Both the position numbers and the translations under genes were made by a program. Under the pieces are notes generated by a model that saw nothing but the letters and a program-made list of their open reading frames with translations, was not told where the DNA came from and made no database searches. From contig CBFFRP010000287.1 in assembly GCA_965644295.1 (NCBI GenBank), forward strand, positions 62,001-126,000: 64,000 nt of DNA. The letters run 5' to 3'. Positions within the stretch are counted from its first letter, which is position 1. Each line of letters starts with the position of its first letter. Positions 10,594 to 21,281 of the stretch are shown here, in pieces. The DNA comes from Paraphysomonas bandaiensis. Its lineage: Eukaryota > Chrysophyceae.

Positions 10594-11398
10594 CAGGGAT
10601 AGGGAACAATATATTGTATTGCAATACATTGTACAATATATTGCAATATATTGTAAAATATATTGATTGGTGGACTGGTCAAATATTCCATCAATAGTGC
10701 TTCTGTTAAAAGGCCTCACAATACTATTGCAATATATTGCAATCAATATTATGATAGTCATATAAGAAAAGATTCTCAACTGTAAGGTGCAAAATGGATA
10801 TAAATAACAGAGAAATTGATTACAACATTACAAAAGATGATGAAGCTGATGTTCAATGTTGACTACGCGAATAAAAATCTTCAGTCAGCTCAAAAAATTA
10901 AGAAACGTACAGATCCACGAGTCATTAACGGTTGCCTGGCCCTGGTATGTACTTCCAATACATGGGAACGTCTGTTCAGCACAGCTAAACATATTATATC
11001 AGTGTTGTGCAAAAGTATCCATCCTACTTAATATGCTGTTGTTTCTGAAAGCTATTCGACAGTTATGGCCTGATACTAGCATATTTCAATTAATTCTGTG
11101 GATGAATATGGTGATGTTGACGTCACCGATGATGGCTCAGAGGATGAGGACGAGGTGGATTTTTAGTAGCTATAAGCAGCAGTTGGTTTGGTTGTCATGT
11201 GATCTTTATGACTAATACTAAAAATGAAATCTACGGATGTGTTTACTACTGATTAGTTATACTAATATATTGCAATACATTGACAATATATTGCAATATA
11301 TTGTAATTGTATTGTGGGACCGGTTTAAAAAATCCAACAATACTATTGATGGAACGCTATCTAACAATAGTATTGCAATATATTGTTCCCAATCCCTG
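10594..11398 (+). mobile_element. hAT-family transposon, internally deleted, with 8-bp TSD
   Basis: The element is bounded by CTGTAAAC at 10586-10593 and again at 11399-11406, a perfect 8-bp target duplication typical of hAT elements. The ends are inverted: CAGGGATAGGGAACAATA at the left, and the reverse complement of CAATATATTGTTCCCAATCC at the right. Subterminal DNA is full of CAATATATTG palindromes. Between them, about 10850-11170 encodes the C-terminal hAT dimerisation region in two frames (SNTWERLFSTAKHII, then MLLFLKAIRQLWP), interrupted by a stop/frameshift. It is a non-autonomous derivative with a dead transposase remnant. Confidence 0.9.
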
Positions 11399-11406
11399 CT
11401 GTAAAC

Positions 11407-12240
11407 TGTAAACTCCTGTATATCTACTTTCGATGTATTTTGAGTGGGTAAACTTTAACAACTGAACGCTGAACTCACTCAATAACTAATTAATAAAATA
11501 TTATACAGTTTCTCCAGCATAATTTATATTATATAATTCATTCATGTATCTTCAGTTTAAAACAACTTTAGTCTTAAACTAACGGTCATAGTCACAGCGT
11601 ACTACTAGTAAGGCAATAGCAGTGTATTCTATATATACCGCCATCTTGATATCCATTATTCTCAGCAATTTTATTGCTTACAAATACGCAAACTCAACAC
11701 TTCCTATCCTTTTCTTGAAGCTTCTAAATTACACGAATAAAAATTGCGTTGTTAACCAAATCATTTACAGCTCTTGTATATGGTATATTGTTGACACTTA
11801 TTCTGCAGTACGCTTACAAGGATTCAAAATGTAGGCCTCAGACTACTACCAAAAAACTAGATTTCAGATAGTACTCTCAGTTAAAATATTACACCCTGGA
11901 TATAGCCATACTTACAGTGATAAATAATAATACAAAACAAATTAAGTATTTTTAGGAAAATATATCATTAAGGATCATCTTATACAAAACTAAGCAACAT
12001 TAAACTATCAATTTGTAGTAAATATATTTTTAGGAATGTTCCACGACTCGTCGTCAACGAAAACTTTCTTGCAACTTTTTTATATAAACTTTTATTTTAT
12101 TGTGATTTTCATGTCATGAGATTAAAAAAATCATACGGCTGCATAAGGATGTATTATATGAATTATATCTCTGTATACATGCATATAATGTCCAAACGAC
12201 AAAGCAATGAAACAATTCTAGGGGTCAAACTTTTCAGTGT
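11407..12240. other. A/T-rich spacer, nothing recognised
   Basis: More than 800 bp of A/T-rich DNA. A 70-codon frame at 11622-11834 has no recognisable feature and is not called. It includes the 3' flank of the glycosyltransferase gene. Confidence 0.4.
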
Positions 12241-13652
12241 TTACACACCATTATCATCATCTTCTGGCTTCACAGTGTGAGCAGAGTAGAAATAGTCTAC
12301 TATACTACAGCATGTATGATAATTGATTATGCCATCCACATAAAAAGTTTGTAATTGATGCACGTGTCCATTCTCTTTAGCCATTTGTCCAGATCTTCTT
12401 TGTACTTGTTTCGGACAGCTATCGGTCTCAGTAGACGCTCCTTCAGGCCCAGATGATTTCCACTTTTTTAGCACCAACCATACCTTTAATCTCTTTGTCC
12501 AGTTTACCACACCACACTGATAGAAGCTGTTCCAGTCCGAGTTGAAACTACTATCCAATAGCATATCAACATTTGACGTATGAACTATGAACAATGTACC
12601 TATAGGAATACTATAGGCTGTTGAACTATATCCTATATCGGTACTAAACTCGTTTAGATTGTTTCCTTATTCCATACAGATTATTAGCTACTAGGAGTTC
12701 GGCGATTAAAAATGTAATTAAAATATACTATTAACAATTAATTATGACTAAATAATACATTCCTGATGATACCCACGTGTGCCCCTTTGCTAACACATTT
12801 ATTAACAAACCAGTAATCAGCATCATGCCAGTGCTGCGGCTCAGTCGGACTGGGCAGAGATGACACAAAGCTTATACTATACTTCTGAAGAAACTGAACA
12901 CCGAAGAGAGCGCAACCTAAATCCATTTTACCATTCTCTACCTCTACAGGCATATACGAATCTCTATGTAACATGTCTGTCAAAACAATATCGCTGTTAG
13001 TGCTCTGAATATAATTTACAGTTTTCTCCATAAAATGGGGAGAATAGGAGTTATCGGCATTCGTAACTACTACATACTGGCATAATTTACATGTACTGAG
13101 CAAGTAGGCAAGTGCCTTATCCGTCAATATATAATGGAGGGGGCTGTTGACTGCACAATAGCGCTCCAAAGCTTGTGCACTCCAGTTTTCTTTGAGTTTT
13201 CTATCATACCATTCTGGTGTGCACAACGGTTGCAGAACACAGCAGTATGAGTCATATATGTCTTGGGAAAAATCCATGAATAAAAGCGATACTTTTCTAT
13301 TTGTGTCAACGTTATTTCCCCAGTGTTTTTGCAGTTTCTCCTTGAGTAATTTTATTGACTGGAATTCAGTAGGTACGATAACTGCCACTATATTGCTGTC
13401 AAAATATTGTGCCTCCAATGCCCATAGTAGAGACATCAAGGAGTCGGAATAATCTTCGTGTGATCGTATGATTACACCAACAGTTCCATTCTTCATTTTC
13501 AAAGAGTGTTCATAGCCTTGAGAATCAACAGAGTAATAACTACGAGCCTGAGTACGTAACGACATATCCTGCTTAGAGAATACAGCAGGGAGCGAGAATG
13601 ATATTAAGACTGTCAATAAAATCATCATTACGAAATACATAATGAACTTCAT
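12241..13652 (-). CDS. type II membrane glycosyltransferase-like protein (GT-A fold likely)
   Basis: Two exons on the minus strand: 13652-12773 and, tentatively, 12599-12241 (intron from GTATCATCAG to CCTATAG), giving 412 residues. The ATG at 13652 is followed by a short N-terminus and one hydrophobic segment (MYFVMMILLTVLISFSL), a signal anchor for Golgi/ER. The lumenal part has a GT-A-like Rossmann start (GTVGVIIRSHEDY) and a VVVTNADNSYSP motif where family members bind sugar nucleotide and metal, later followed by WHDADYWFVNKC. Substrate is unknown. The first exon alone would give a 304-residue frame ending in TAA; the join is supported by phase but not proven. Confidence 0.6.
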
Positions 13653-14225
13653 GATCAATCTTTAGCTATTGATAGCACTATATCCGTGCGCAATAGAACT
13701 TCATTCTGTTCAATGGATACAGGAGGCAAGTAAAGATAGTTTCAATATTAATCTTTCGTGTGTGATATAACTTCCAATTCTTTCTAATTAGAGTAACTTA
13801 ACTCACTCTCTTGGTAGTTGGTGCAGAGTGTGGAGGCAGTACACCAGGCTCAGTGTGTTGCAATGTTCCATCAAGTCCACGAGAGAGCCGCTGTATGTGA
13901 TATACACGGCGGTATAATAGTTCTACAGTAACAGTACGCTACTTTTGTTGGTGTCGGGTATGCTGAAAATACGAAAGAATACGTCTCTAACTACATATTT
14001 AGTCGTTGGTTTCAGCTGTTGACGTTTTGATAGTGTACTCATTGGAGGCACATGACAAGTATAGTACTCGACCTCTCTTCTAGTAATATCTCTCTCATTG
14101 CCGCTGACTAGCTTCATCCACGCGATAAAGAATTGTTAACGATAATCTGAGTCTTGGTTGAAGCACATCTATTGTCATTTCGTCTCCACCTCTATTCGCT
14201 GCAAATATTGGTGATCGCTGTTGTC
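13653..14225. other. divergent spacer between glycosyltransferase and MYB genes
   Basis: About 570 bp between two divergently transcribed genes, expected to carry both promoters. The frames at 13923-14117 and 14154-14225 show no family features. Confidence 0.35.
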
Positions 14226-15845
14226 ATGAAAGCTGAAAAGTTAGCTCTCTCTATTGACCCTCATCATCCTAACCCTAAGAGTGACACTGGAAAAGTGACT
14301 AATGGATCACAATGCAGTTCTGGTAGTTTAGGTTTGTGTCTATTTTTCCATTTAGCGAATATGTATTAAGTACGTTGCAGACGACTTTCCACTTGGAAGT
14401 GCCCCCCTCCTCCAAAGTGGGGAATACCACACTGAGCACAAATCACAAAGAGGAAAATGGGCTGTGGAAGAGGTATGTTGTATATTATTTTCTGTGGTTG
14501 TATTTACTTTGAGCTATTTACAAGGACAATATCCTGAGAGAGGCTGTGTCTATACATGGGGGTAAGAATTGGAAGAAAATATCTGAGTACCTTGAGGGAA
14601 AAACTGACGTTCAATGCCTTCACCGCTGGCAAAAAGTTCTCCGACCAGGATTAGTGAAAGGCCCTTGGACCAAGGAGGTGTGTAATTACCCGCAGTGCTA
14701 AGGAAATAGTCATTGCCCATTATGATAGGAGGACGAGCGCGTAACTAATTTGGTGAATAAGTATGGTGTAAAAAGTTGGTCGTTTATTGCTCGACAATTA
14801 ACAGGACGGCTCGGTAAACAGTGTCGGGAGAGGTATGCGTACGTATTAATTTCTTTTACTAATATTGTACATGCGGTAGATGGTACAATCATTTAAGCCC
14901 CGACATCAACAAGAACCCATGGACGCCAGAAGAAGATAAGCTCATAATCGAGGTACGATGTGTACCATTTCTAATATTTTGCCTTATGCTATCACAGGAA
15001 CATGGAGTCAAGGGAAATCGTTGGGCTGAAATTGCGAAACTACTTCCCGGGCGTACGGATAATGCCATCAAGAACAGATGGAACGCGACCCTGAAACGCA
15101 CAACCCAGACTGAAGTAAACTCATCAGAAGCTGGAGGACCCGAAACTCCAAAGAAGCCAGTGACAAAGAAAAGAACTCGAAGCTCAAGAGTCAGTGGAAC
15201 TCGTGTCAAAGATTCATATAGCCAGAGCAAATCTGGTGATCAGTCGCCAGCAAAATTTCTTGGTGACATTTTACCTACTCCGAATATTCAGAAAGACAGC
15301 AGTAAACATGAAAGATATAGCTTCAGTGTTCCTTCTGATGGCAGCTCAATGGAGGCTCTTTGCATTGCTGCTACAATGGTTGCCGAACAAATTGCTGGCG
15401 AGAGTGAAAACAAAAAAGAGAAGCAGGAATGCGATACTCAAGAGACTGTAGATGACATAGCTGCATCACCTGGTATACTTCGCCGCCATTCTGGTCGAAG
15501 CAAACTGGAAATGTGCAATTTCCCGAAGAAGCGCGACCGAAGAACTCTCGATAATTTGAGAGCAGAAGACCAATCTCAAAACGCTACGACACCGAAGCGC
15601 CGTTGTTTAGAAAATTCAACAAAAGAGGTGTGGAGTGCTGGTCCGTTGTCAACAAGAACTGCCTTTCAGTCGTCAACATCTTGTATTTCGCCTATAAAGT
15701 TATCTCATTCTATTGCATCGGAGTACGCACGAATAACGCACCCCATGGGGTGCTAAAGAACAAAATCAGAAAGCCAATAAGTAAACAAGATATCCGCGTA
15801 CTGATGGAGATGCATGAGCATTATCTATTTCAGTTTGTATTGTGA
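14226..15845 (+). CDS. R1R2R3-type MYB transcription factor
   Basis: Seven exons, 14226-14331, 14381-14472, 14525-14677, 14729-14832, 14880-14952, 14998-15722 and 15770-15845, join in frame through 45-52-nt introns to 442 residues. Three MYB repeats are visible: R1 (RGKWAVEED...NWKKISEYL...CLHRWQKVL), R2 (KGPWTKEEDE...SWSFIARQL...QCRERWYNHL) and R3 ([10 protein letters not shown]...[22 protein letters not shown]), with the spaced tryptophans kept. The rest is a Ser/Lys-rich tail. c-MYB/MYB3R factors bind AACNG sites and often control G2/M or proliferation genes. The last small exon ([16 protein letters not shown]) is supported by frame continuity only. Confidence 0.9.
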
Positions 15846-16084
15846 TAACGGTTTCAAGCGTACAGTGCCATGCATGATAGTGTGCGTAATATGTAATAAA
15901 ATATGTTGTTGGTTAGAGAGTGGTTATTTACACAGAGATACAACCTCGTAGCTACCACTAGCCAAGTATATATAGAATTAAGTGTTTTTAAGATATAGTG
16001 TCTCCTCTATACTATGCAGAAACTGGAAACAACATTAAGCAATGTTCATGCAACTCTATAGCTACTTTTTAACAACTTAAATTA
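15846..16084. other. spacer downstream of MYB gene
   Basis: About 240 bp of A/T-rich DNA; nothing recognised. Confidence 0.35.
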
Positions 16085-16470
16085 TTAGCAGTTAGACATC
16101 TGCAACTAGATTCACCCATTGATGTTGGTACATCCGACTGAATTAGCGACAATGAAAGTGAAGGAACTAATTCCGCACAGCGTGTTCTGGACAGCGCCGA
16201 GGTTACCAAGAGAGCTCGATTTAGTACCCATGAGTCCAACTACCGCAGCTTGCTTCATATCGAAGCATAATCTAGTGTGGTTGAGAGGCTCTTTAGTCGT
16301 ACAAAGTTGATTACGATACCTGAGCGTAGAAACATGAATTCATATCGACTAGAATCGTTGTCATTCCTACGTGCCAATTACATGTAGTGGGATGTTATCA
16401 CCCTCCATGAAGCCCTACAAGAAGATCCTGATGTACCAGTCGAGAGCGACAAGAATGATGATGTGTAGTT
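16085..16470 (+). pseudogene. hAT transposase C-terminal remnant (second hAT type)
   Basis: In the forward frame around 16281-16470 the translation reads VERLFSRTKLITIPERR, then RLESLSFLRANYM, a stop, and ITLHEALQEDPDVPVES. The first part is the hAT dimerisation motif (ERxFS...LESLxFLRAN). In-frame stops and a frame change from the preceding 16119-16310 open stretch show that it is dead. No terminal inverted repeats were located. It differs from the remnant at 10594-11398. Confidence 0.65.
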
Positions 16471-16669
16471 ACAATTCGTAGACTGTTACTTAACTAAATT
16501 AGTAATTAAGGGATCCCACATTATCTATTATGAGCGGTATTATTTACTTTGATATTAATGGCCATTATAATTGCCGGGTACTGGACTCTGGACTATCAGT
16601 AATGGGCCTTTAATGCTTACCAAGCCCTGCTACGCTGGCAAGAAAAGACTACCTACTGCTTTAGCTAAT

Positions 16670-16800
16670 CACAACTTTCCTCATACTTACCCTCTGAGCT
16701 ATCATCGGTAACGTCATCATCACTGAATTTATTCAAAATTAATTGAAGTATGAATGCATCAGGCTTTCAGAAACAACATCATATAAAGTGTAGAGTATAT
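16670..16800 (-). pseudogene. hAT transposase 3' fragment
   Basis: Read on the minus strand, this stretch (TGTTGTTTCTGAAAGC, then GATGATGACGTTACCGATGA and GCTCAGAGG) matches the transposase 3' end in the element at 10594-11398 (around 11030-11150) and its relative at 33400-33430. It is an isolated, decayed piece. Confidence 0.6.
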
Positions 16801-17221
16801 ACTATTGAGATTATAAGTTTACGGCATTCATAGAGATTCCCAGTGCCGTGATATCGGAATTCTGTCGGGTGGTAGAAATTTTATCAGTCACTTTACTATC
16901 CGGTAGGCTTTTGACTATTGATACGGGATCTTTTACGTACAACCACTGACGTCGGCTATTAACAAGGCTAAGCTATATGAGCGATAAAGTCGACTGAGCT
17001 GCTACTACGTACCATAATATTGAGTTCAAGCAGCAAAAATATCTTCATAAAGTATGTCTTATTAGTTACAACCCTATTCTAAACTTTCAACGTAAGTCGT
17101 ATAATTTCATCACACAAGCTCTTACAAGTACAAACTCATATCAATATTTGTACAAATGAATGCACAGGCAAAAATAGACTTAGTTGTTAATTACACTAAA
17201 TTCTACTGGATGTGTGGTACT
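16801..17221. other. spacer, nothing recognised
   Basis: About 420 bp of A/T-rich DNA that includes the 3' flank of the minus-strand gene ending at 17222. Confidence 0.35.
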
Positions 17222-17485
17222 TTACAAACCCCAATTTTCCGGGTTACGCTTGGCATCGTACATTGTTAGCTCGGTAACGAGAGATCCCATAAAGATCCCT
17301 GCCATTATAGGCAATGCTGACTTTCCACTCACCCCTACATTCTTTCTAAATCCAGGATGCTTCATGTGCGCCACATAGACCAGTAATCCCATACTGACAA
17401 AAGACGTAAGGGCTGCAGATAATCCGCGGTCAATTGACATTGTCATGATTTGATTCTGTCTTCTCTTCTCTTCCTCACTTTGCAT
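17222..17485 (-). CDS. small ENOD93-like membrane protein
   Basis: The ATG at 17485 gives 87 residues (an upstream TTG-started extension is ignored). After a charged N-terminus (QSEEEKRRQ) there are two predicted membrane helices, about residues 20-42 (LSAALTSFVSMGLLVYVAHM) and 56-73 (SALPIMAGIFMGSLVTEL), joined by a short basic loop with a KSALPIMA-type motif. This arrangement resembles early-nodulin-93-like mitochondrial proteins. The precise role is unknown; a respiratory-complex association is inference. It lies about 220 bp from the minus-strand tRNA gene. Confidence 0.55.
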   Translation of the reverse strand: MQSEEEKRRQNQIMTMSIDRGLSAALTSFVSMGLLVYVAHMKHPGFRKNVGVSGKSALPIMAGIFMGSLVTELTMYDAKRNPENWGL

Positions 17486-17707
17486 TCTTGATCGTGTGCT
17501 AATACAGTTGGTATCTAGGGTGTGCTTATCATGATATGGTAGTACGCACAAACGAACGTTGACAGCCTATTGCTTTGTATAATATATGCATAAATGTTTG
17601 AGTGAAAAAGAAAAGCAGAATCATGATATTCTCACATCACACCCACACCTCACCAGCGCAATACATGCGAATACGGCATGGGTATACTCCTCTGGCAAAA
17701 AAGGAAA
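17486..17707. other. 5' flank of ENOD93-like gene
   Basis: Short spacer. It contains the T-run (minus strand, TTTCCTTTTTTGCC near 17695-17708) that should terminate Pol III transcription of the adjacent tRNA gene. Confidence 0.4.
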
Positions 17708-17781
17708 TGCTCAATCGGGGGCTCGAACCCAGGACCTTAGGTTTATTAGACCTACGCTCTGACCAACTGAGCTAATCGAGC
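17708..17781 (-). tRNA. tRNA-Ile (anticodon AAU), copy 1
   Basis: A 74-nt cloverleaf: acceptor GCTCGAT pairs with ATTGAGC, the D arm is GCTC...GAGC, the anticodon stem TAGGT/ACCTA holds the loop CTAATAA (anticodon AAT, isoleucine), and the T loop is TTCGAGC. The T stem CTGGG/CCCCG has one mismatch. A downstream T-run serves as Pol III terminator. It is identical to the copies at 18136 and 18302 but in opposite orientation. Confidence 0.93.
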
Positions 17782-17830
17782 ACTTGACGAAATATTAAAA
17801 GAAAATTACATAATAAATAGTATACATATT

Positions 17831-18135
17831 TGCATGCCATTGTACAATTGGAAAAACCGAGGGGATATAAGAAGGCCACTAAAATATAGTGTGACAAACG
17901 ACTAAACGACGCAAAAAAATGTCTTCCTGAGCATGAAAAGCAGGAAATATAGGAGGACAAAAGACAGAAACCTAACACAAAAACAATTTTGCTTAAAAAA
18001 ATGTCTTTTCTCCTTTTGTACAGATGGTGTAATAATATAATATATAAGAGTGATACCAGTCGTGCCAATCAATCCCCTTACCATGTAAAATGTATGTACT
18101 ACATATTATACACTATTTCCGTTGCGAAACTGTGT
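17831..18135. other. spacer between tRNA copies 1 and 2
   Basis: About 300 bp of A/T-rich DNA. Overlapping minus-strand frames at 17772-18084 run into the tRNA gene and are not coding. Confidence 0.4.
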
Positions 18136-18209
18136 GCTCGATTAGCTCAGTTGGTCAGAGCGTAGGTCTAATAAACCTAAGGTCCTGGGTTCGAGCCCCC
18201 GATTGAGCA
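18136..18209 (+). tRNA. tRNA-Ile (anticodon AAU), copy 2
   Basis: Same 74-nt sequence as copy 1 on the plus strand, with anticodon AAT in loop CTAATAA and followed by CTCTTTTTATTT as terminator. Its 5' flank differs from that of copies 1 and 3. Confidence 0.93.
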
Positions 18210-18253
18210 CTCTTTTTATTTCTGTTTTCTATAGATTTGCTCTTTCGTAGATT

Positions 18254-18301
18254 GTATGTATACTATCTATTACATAATTTTTATATAATATTTCGTCAAG
18301 T
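18254..18301 (+). repeat. duplicated tRNA 5' flank (inverted partner at 17782-17830)
   Basis: TATGTATACTATCTATTACA ... ATATTTCGTCAAGT upstream of copy 3 is matched, on the minus strand, by TATGTATACTATTTATTATG ... ATATTTCGTCAAGT upstream of copy 1. This is an inverted segmental duplication with several substitutions. Confidence 0.8.
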
Positions 18302-18375
18302 GCTCGATTAGCTCAGTTGGTCAGAGCGTAGGTCTAATAAACCTAAGGTCCTGGGTTCGAGCCCCCGATTGAGCA
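18302..18375 (+). tRNA. tRNA-Ile (anticodon AAU), copy 3
   Basis: Identical 74-nt gene followed by TTTCTTTTTTT. Its 5' flank matches that of copy 1 for about 50 bp, so the two share a duplication that reached beyond the tRNA. Confidence 0.93.
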
Positions 18376-18681
18376 TTTCTTTTTTTCGCAAATATCGCTA
18401 TTGTATTATTTTGTATAAATACCGCGGTGTATTCTGATGTAAATATATAGCGATGTGTTCAATAATGGTGTGGTTGTTTTAAAATAGGTCGTCGGTTGAC
18501 AGCCACTTGTATTATTTTAATACACTTAGAAGCGGCTGCAGTGTAATTGCAATACACTTTCTCATTAGCTCCTTTGTATCTCACGTCTATTTCATTGCAG
18601 TACATATCGCTGTATTGTGTGTCAGCTTCTCACCTCACTTTGATTAGCGAATATCCAGCAGCACCTTATACAGTTGTGAAT
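18376..18681. other. promoter region of the RBM22-like gene
   Basis: About 300 bp between tRNA copy 3 and the ATG at 18682. It contains repeated short TACACTT and ATTGCA motifs; no defined element. Confidence 0.3.
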
Positions 18682-20118
18682 ATGGCTAACAACGAACGTG
18701 GCCTGCAGAACAAAGCCTCCGGTACTTTTACCGAGATATTTATTACGTGTTTTTGACCCATGTTTCAGATACTTCCAGACAATTTTGGGAGGGAGGAGAA
18801 TTTCCTATGGTACTGCGTATTTCTTTAATCATGAATATTACAGAAGAATTGTTTATGTTTGTGAAATACATACCCACTGTTGATATATTCTTTTATTTCA
18901 ATCATTTTTACACTGATTGTAGCTCTGCGAAAGTTGTTTGGGAGACAATCCTTACCTCAGAATGCAAAAGCAAACCTTTGGTGGCAATTGCAAAATGTGC
19001 GACCGACCTTTTACTATTTTCCGCTGGTAGGTTACATATGTAGACTGTATGGCAAACTCACTTAGTAGTAACATCAATTCCCATTTATTTCGTGCAATGG
19101 AAGGCCTGCTATTTCCCACCATTGTAGACTTCCGCGTATTTGCTTGCTATACATATATTTGCATTCTCTTCGTAAGTTCAGTTTATATAACCAGGCGCCC
19201 TGGACGAGGAGAAGGTTACCGTAAAACTGAAGTTTGCCAAACATGTTCGAAAATCAAGAATCTCTGCCAAACGTGTATACTGGACTTACAGTTTGGTATG
19301 TATGAATGTGTAATGATATCCAGTAACTATTCCAGAGTGTGGTCTTTGTAATTTCAAACCGTGATTTGCTGGTGTTCTTACTAGCATCTCTTGTCTGTAG
19401 GCCTTCCATCTCAGCTGCGTGATGCGGTTCTGTCTCAAACAGATGGCACACTTGTAGTCCCCGAGAGTGATGCTAACAGAGAATACTTCGCACAGCAGCA
19501 TAATCAGCAATTGGCAGCCGGAAATGATCCCTGGCAGTCAGGGGAAACTCCCAATGAAAAGCTCCTCAAAATTGTGCGGTCTATTGGAGAAGATCGAGAC
19601 GTAGGGAGCCGAGTAAAGCTTTCTGTGGTGGCGGGAAAGAGACATCACGAGTAGGGAACTTATCTGTTCTGTATTTCACATTGCACAGTTTACCTTGCAG
19701 ATAAGACAATGCCATTAAGGGTGCTATGATGTCATATTCAATATACGCGTATATAGTCACATAGTGTACTGTTTTGTTATATGCTTTTGACGTTGTATAT
19801 ATTACTCTGTGTAGTGATGTGAACAACTATGCCCGGACTGCTGAGGGGGGGGACGAGAGCAGGGAGAACAACCCTACAGAACGGCAACAGTCTGACTCAT
19901 CTGCTAATGATACTGACATCATGCCACCACCAGGAATGACTATCGAGGACGTAAAAAAGTTAGGGTTACCCAGTTCATCTTCAGCATCATCTAGTTCGAG
20001 TGGAAAGCCAAAACCAAAACCACCGAAGCCCGCTGGGCCACCTCCAGAATGGGCTTTTAAACAAAAGAAACAAAAAACTGGAGATGTTAAAACAGATGTG
20101 GTCCCAGAGAACGCATAA
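18682..20118 (+). CDS. RBM22/SLT11-like splicing factor lacking CCCH and RRM domains
   Basis: Six exons, 18682-18721, 18769-18809, 18923-19026, 19195-19295, 19401-19650 and 19815-20118, join in frame (840 nt) to 279 residues. The N-terminal half matches the zinc-binding region of RBM22/Ecm2/Slt11: [56 protein letters not shown] and [12 protein letters not shown]. Those proteins sit at the catalytic centre of the spliceosome, contacting U6 and pre-mRNA. Here the C3H1 finger and RRM that normally follow are absent. Residues after about 170 are low-complexity, with [15 protein letters not shown], a Ser run and a Lys/Pro-rich tail. The only space for missing exons is the 164-nt intron 19651-19814, too small for an RRM. 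Confidence 0.85.
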
Positions 20119-21281
20119 GGGTAGATGCAAAATAGCCCTTTATATCAGTAATAGTATGGGGTTTCAATTTTATAGATGATATTTTGATAGTGGTGTGAGA
20201 GTAGTGTTGAAATGTTTTCTTCATATACTTATTCAGTAAAACTGATGCTTGGCTAATGTAGCTACTAAGAAAAATAACAATGATATAATCCTAGGAACAG
20301 TATTTTCTCAGAGAAAAGAAAAACGACTACAAGTGAGCTATTATACGCTTGCACATGTCGTGTACCGCCTGGATACATGATATTTAATTTTTTGTGCTCA
20401 ATATTGATCATAAGCGAACTAGAGAGTAAAGTATATTTTCTTGGTAGTGTGCTTTCGTATAATAATTAATTAATAGTATCACAAGAGTTATTCATATAAG
20501 TTGCGTTGGTTGCATAAGTTGCGTTCTTACGCTTTCTGTCTTGTGGGTGAGAAGTTGAGAGTGCTTTAAGATTCATTTAAGCACTTCATGCTAAGATAAA
20601 CAATAATAATTCCAGCAGTCTACATGTCACAAAAATGTTTCATTAGCATTATAGGCACTCTATAATGCTACGTAAAACAATGCAAATAATTGCATGAAAA
20701 GTTGCACTGCCAAAAGTTTCATTAAATCCTTGCAACTCTCAGAAGTACAAGTTGTTTCCCTTTACTGGACTCGATTCATACTTATAGCTCCTGTATTTCC
20801 AATATTTCTCGTTTGCACGAAGAATTTGATACTAGAATGGAACTCCCTCTATTTCGTGAAGGACTTTATCGCCGCTCTCTTTCCTTCAGCTCATTTTATC
20901 ACTTTCTACATATCCTGGGTAACATTCTTGGTACATCTTCGATGACCATTTTGTCCTCTTTAAAAGCTTGTGTGTATACTGCTGTATGTCCCCTCACTCC
21001 TCGTATGTCTGTACGTTGGAAATATCACCCTTTTTTCGTTGTTAGTGAAATATATTACTATAAAAAACTCGAGTTTTCGCCTGGTCGATATCTTCCAGTA
21101 TACAGCATAATAGGAGGAATATACAGCAGTCCTTGACACTTGGAATACAGTGATTCTTGTGGTATACTGCACTGTACATATGTAACTATCATCTTCTGTG
21201 GATTTCAATTTCTTCAATACAATACTGAAATAGAATAGACAAGGAAAGAGTGTTTCCAATCAATGAGAAGATAAATTGAAC
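20119..21281. other. spacer with short inverted motifs
   Basis: About 1.2 kb. Frames at 20694-20945 and 20813-21136 overlap each other in different phases and lack domains. ATACTGCTGTATGTCC near 20977 and ATATACAGCAGTCC near 21120 are inverted relative to each other. Related TATACAGCAGTCC motifs occur near 32355 and 37010, so this may be a small dispersed inverted-repeat element. Confidence 0.35.

Noticed and set aside
12738-13652. Glycosyltransferase as a complete single-exon gene
   Set aside because: The downstream minus-strand frame 12594-12241 continues coding-like sequence (FIVHTSNVDMLLDSSF) and a phase-compatible intron joins them.
20694-21136. Two overlapping plus-strand frames (83 and 107 codons)
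   Set aside because: Overlap in different phases, hydrophobic biased composition, no family resemblance, and a short inverted motif pair in the same stretch.
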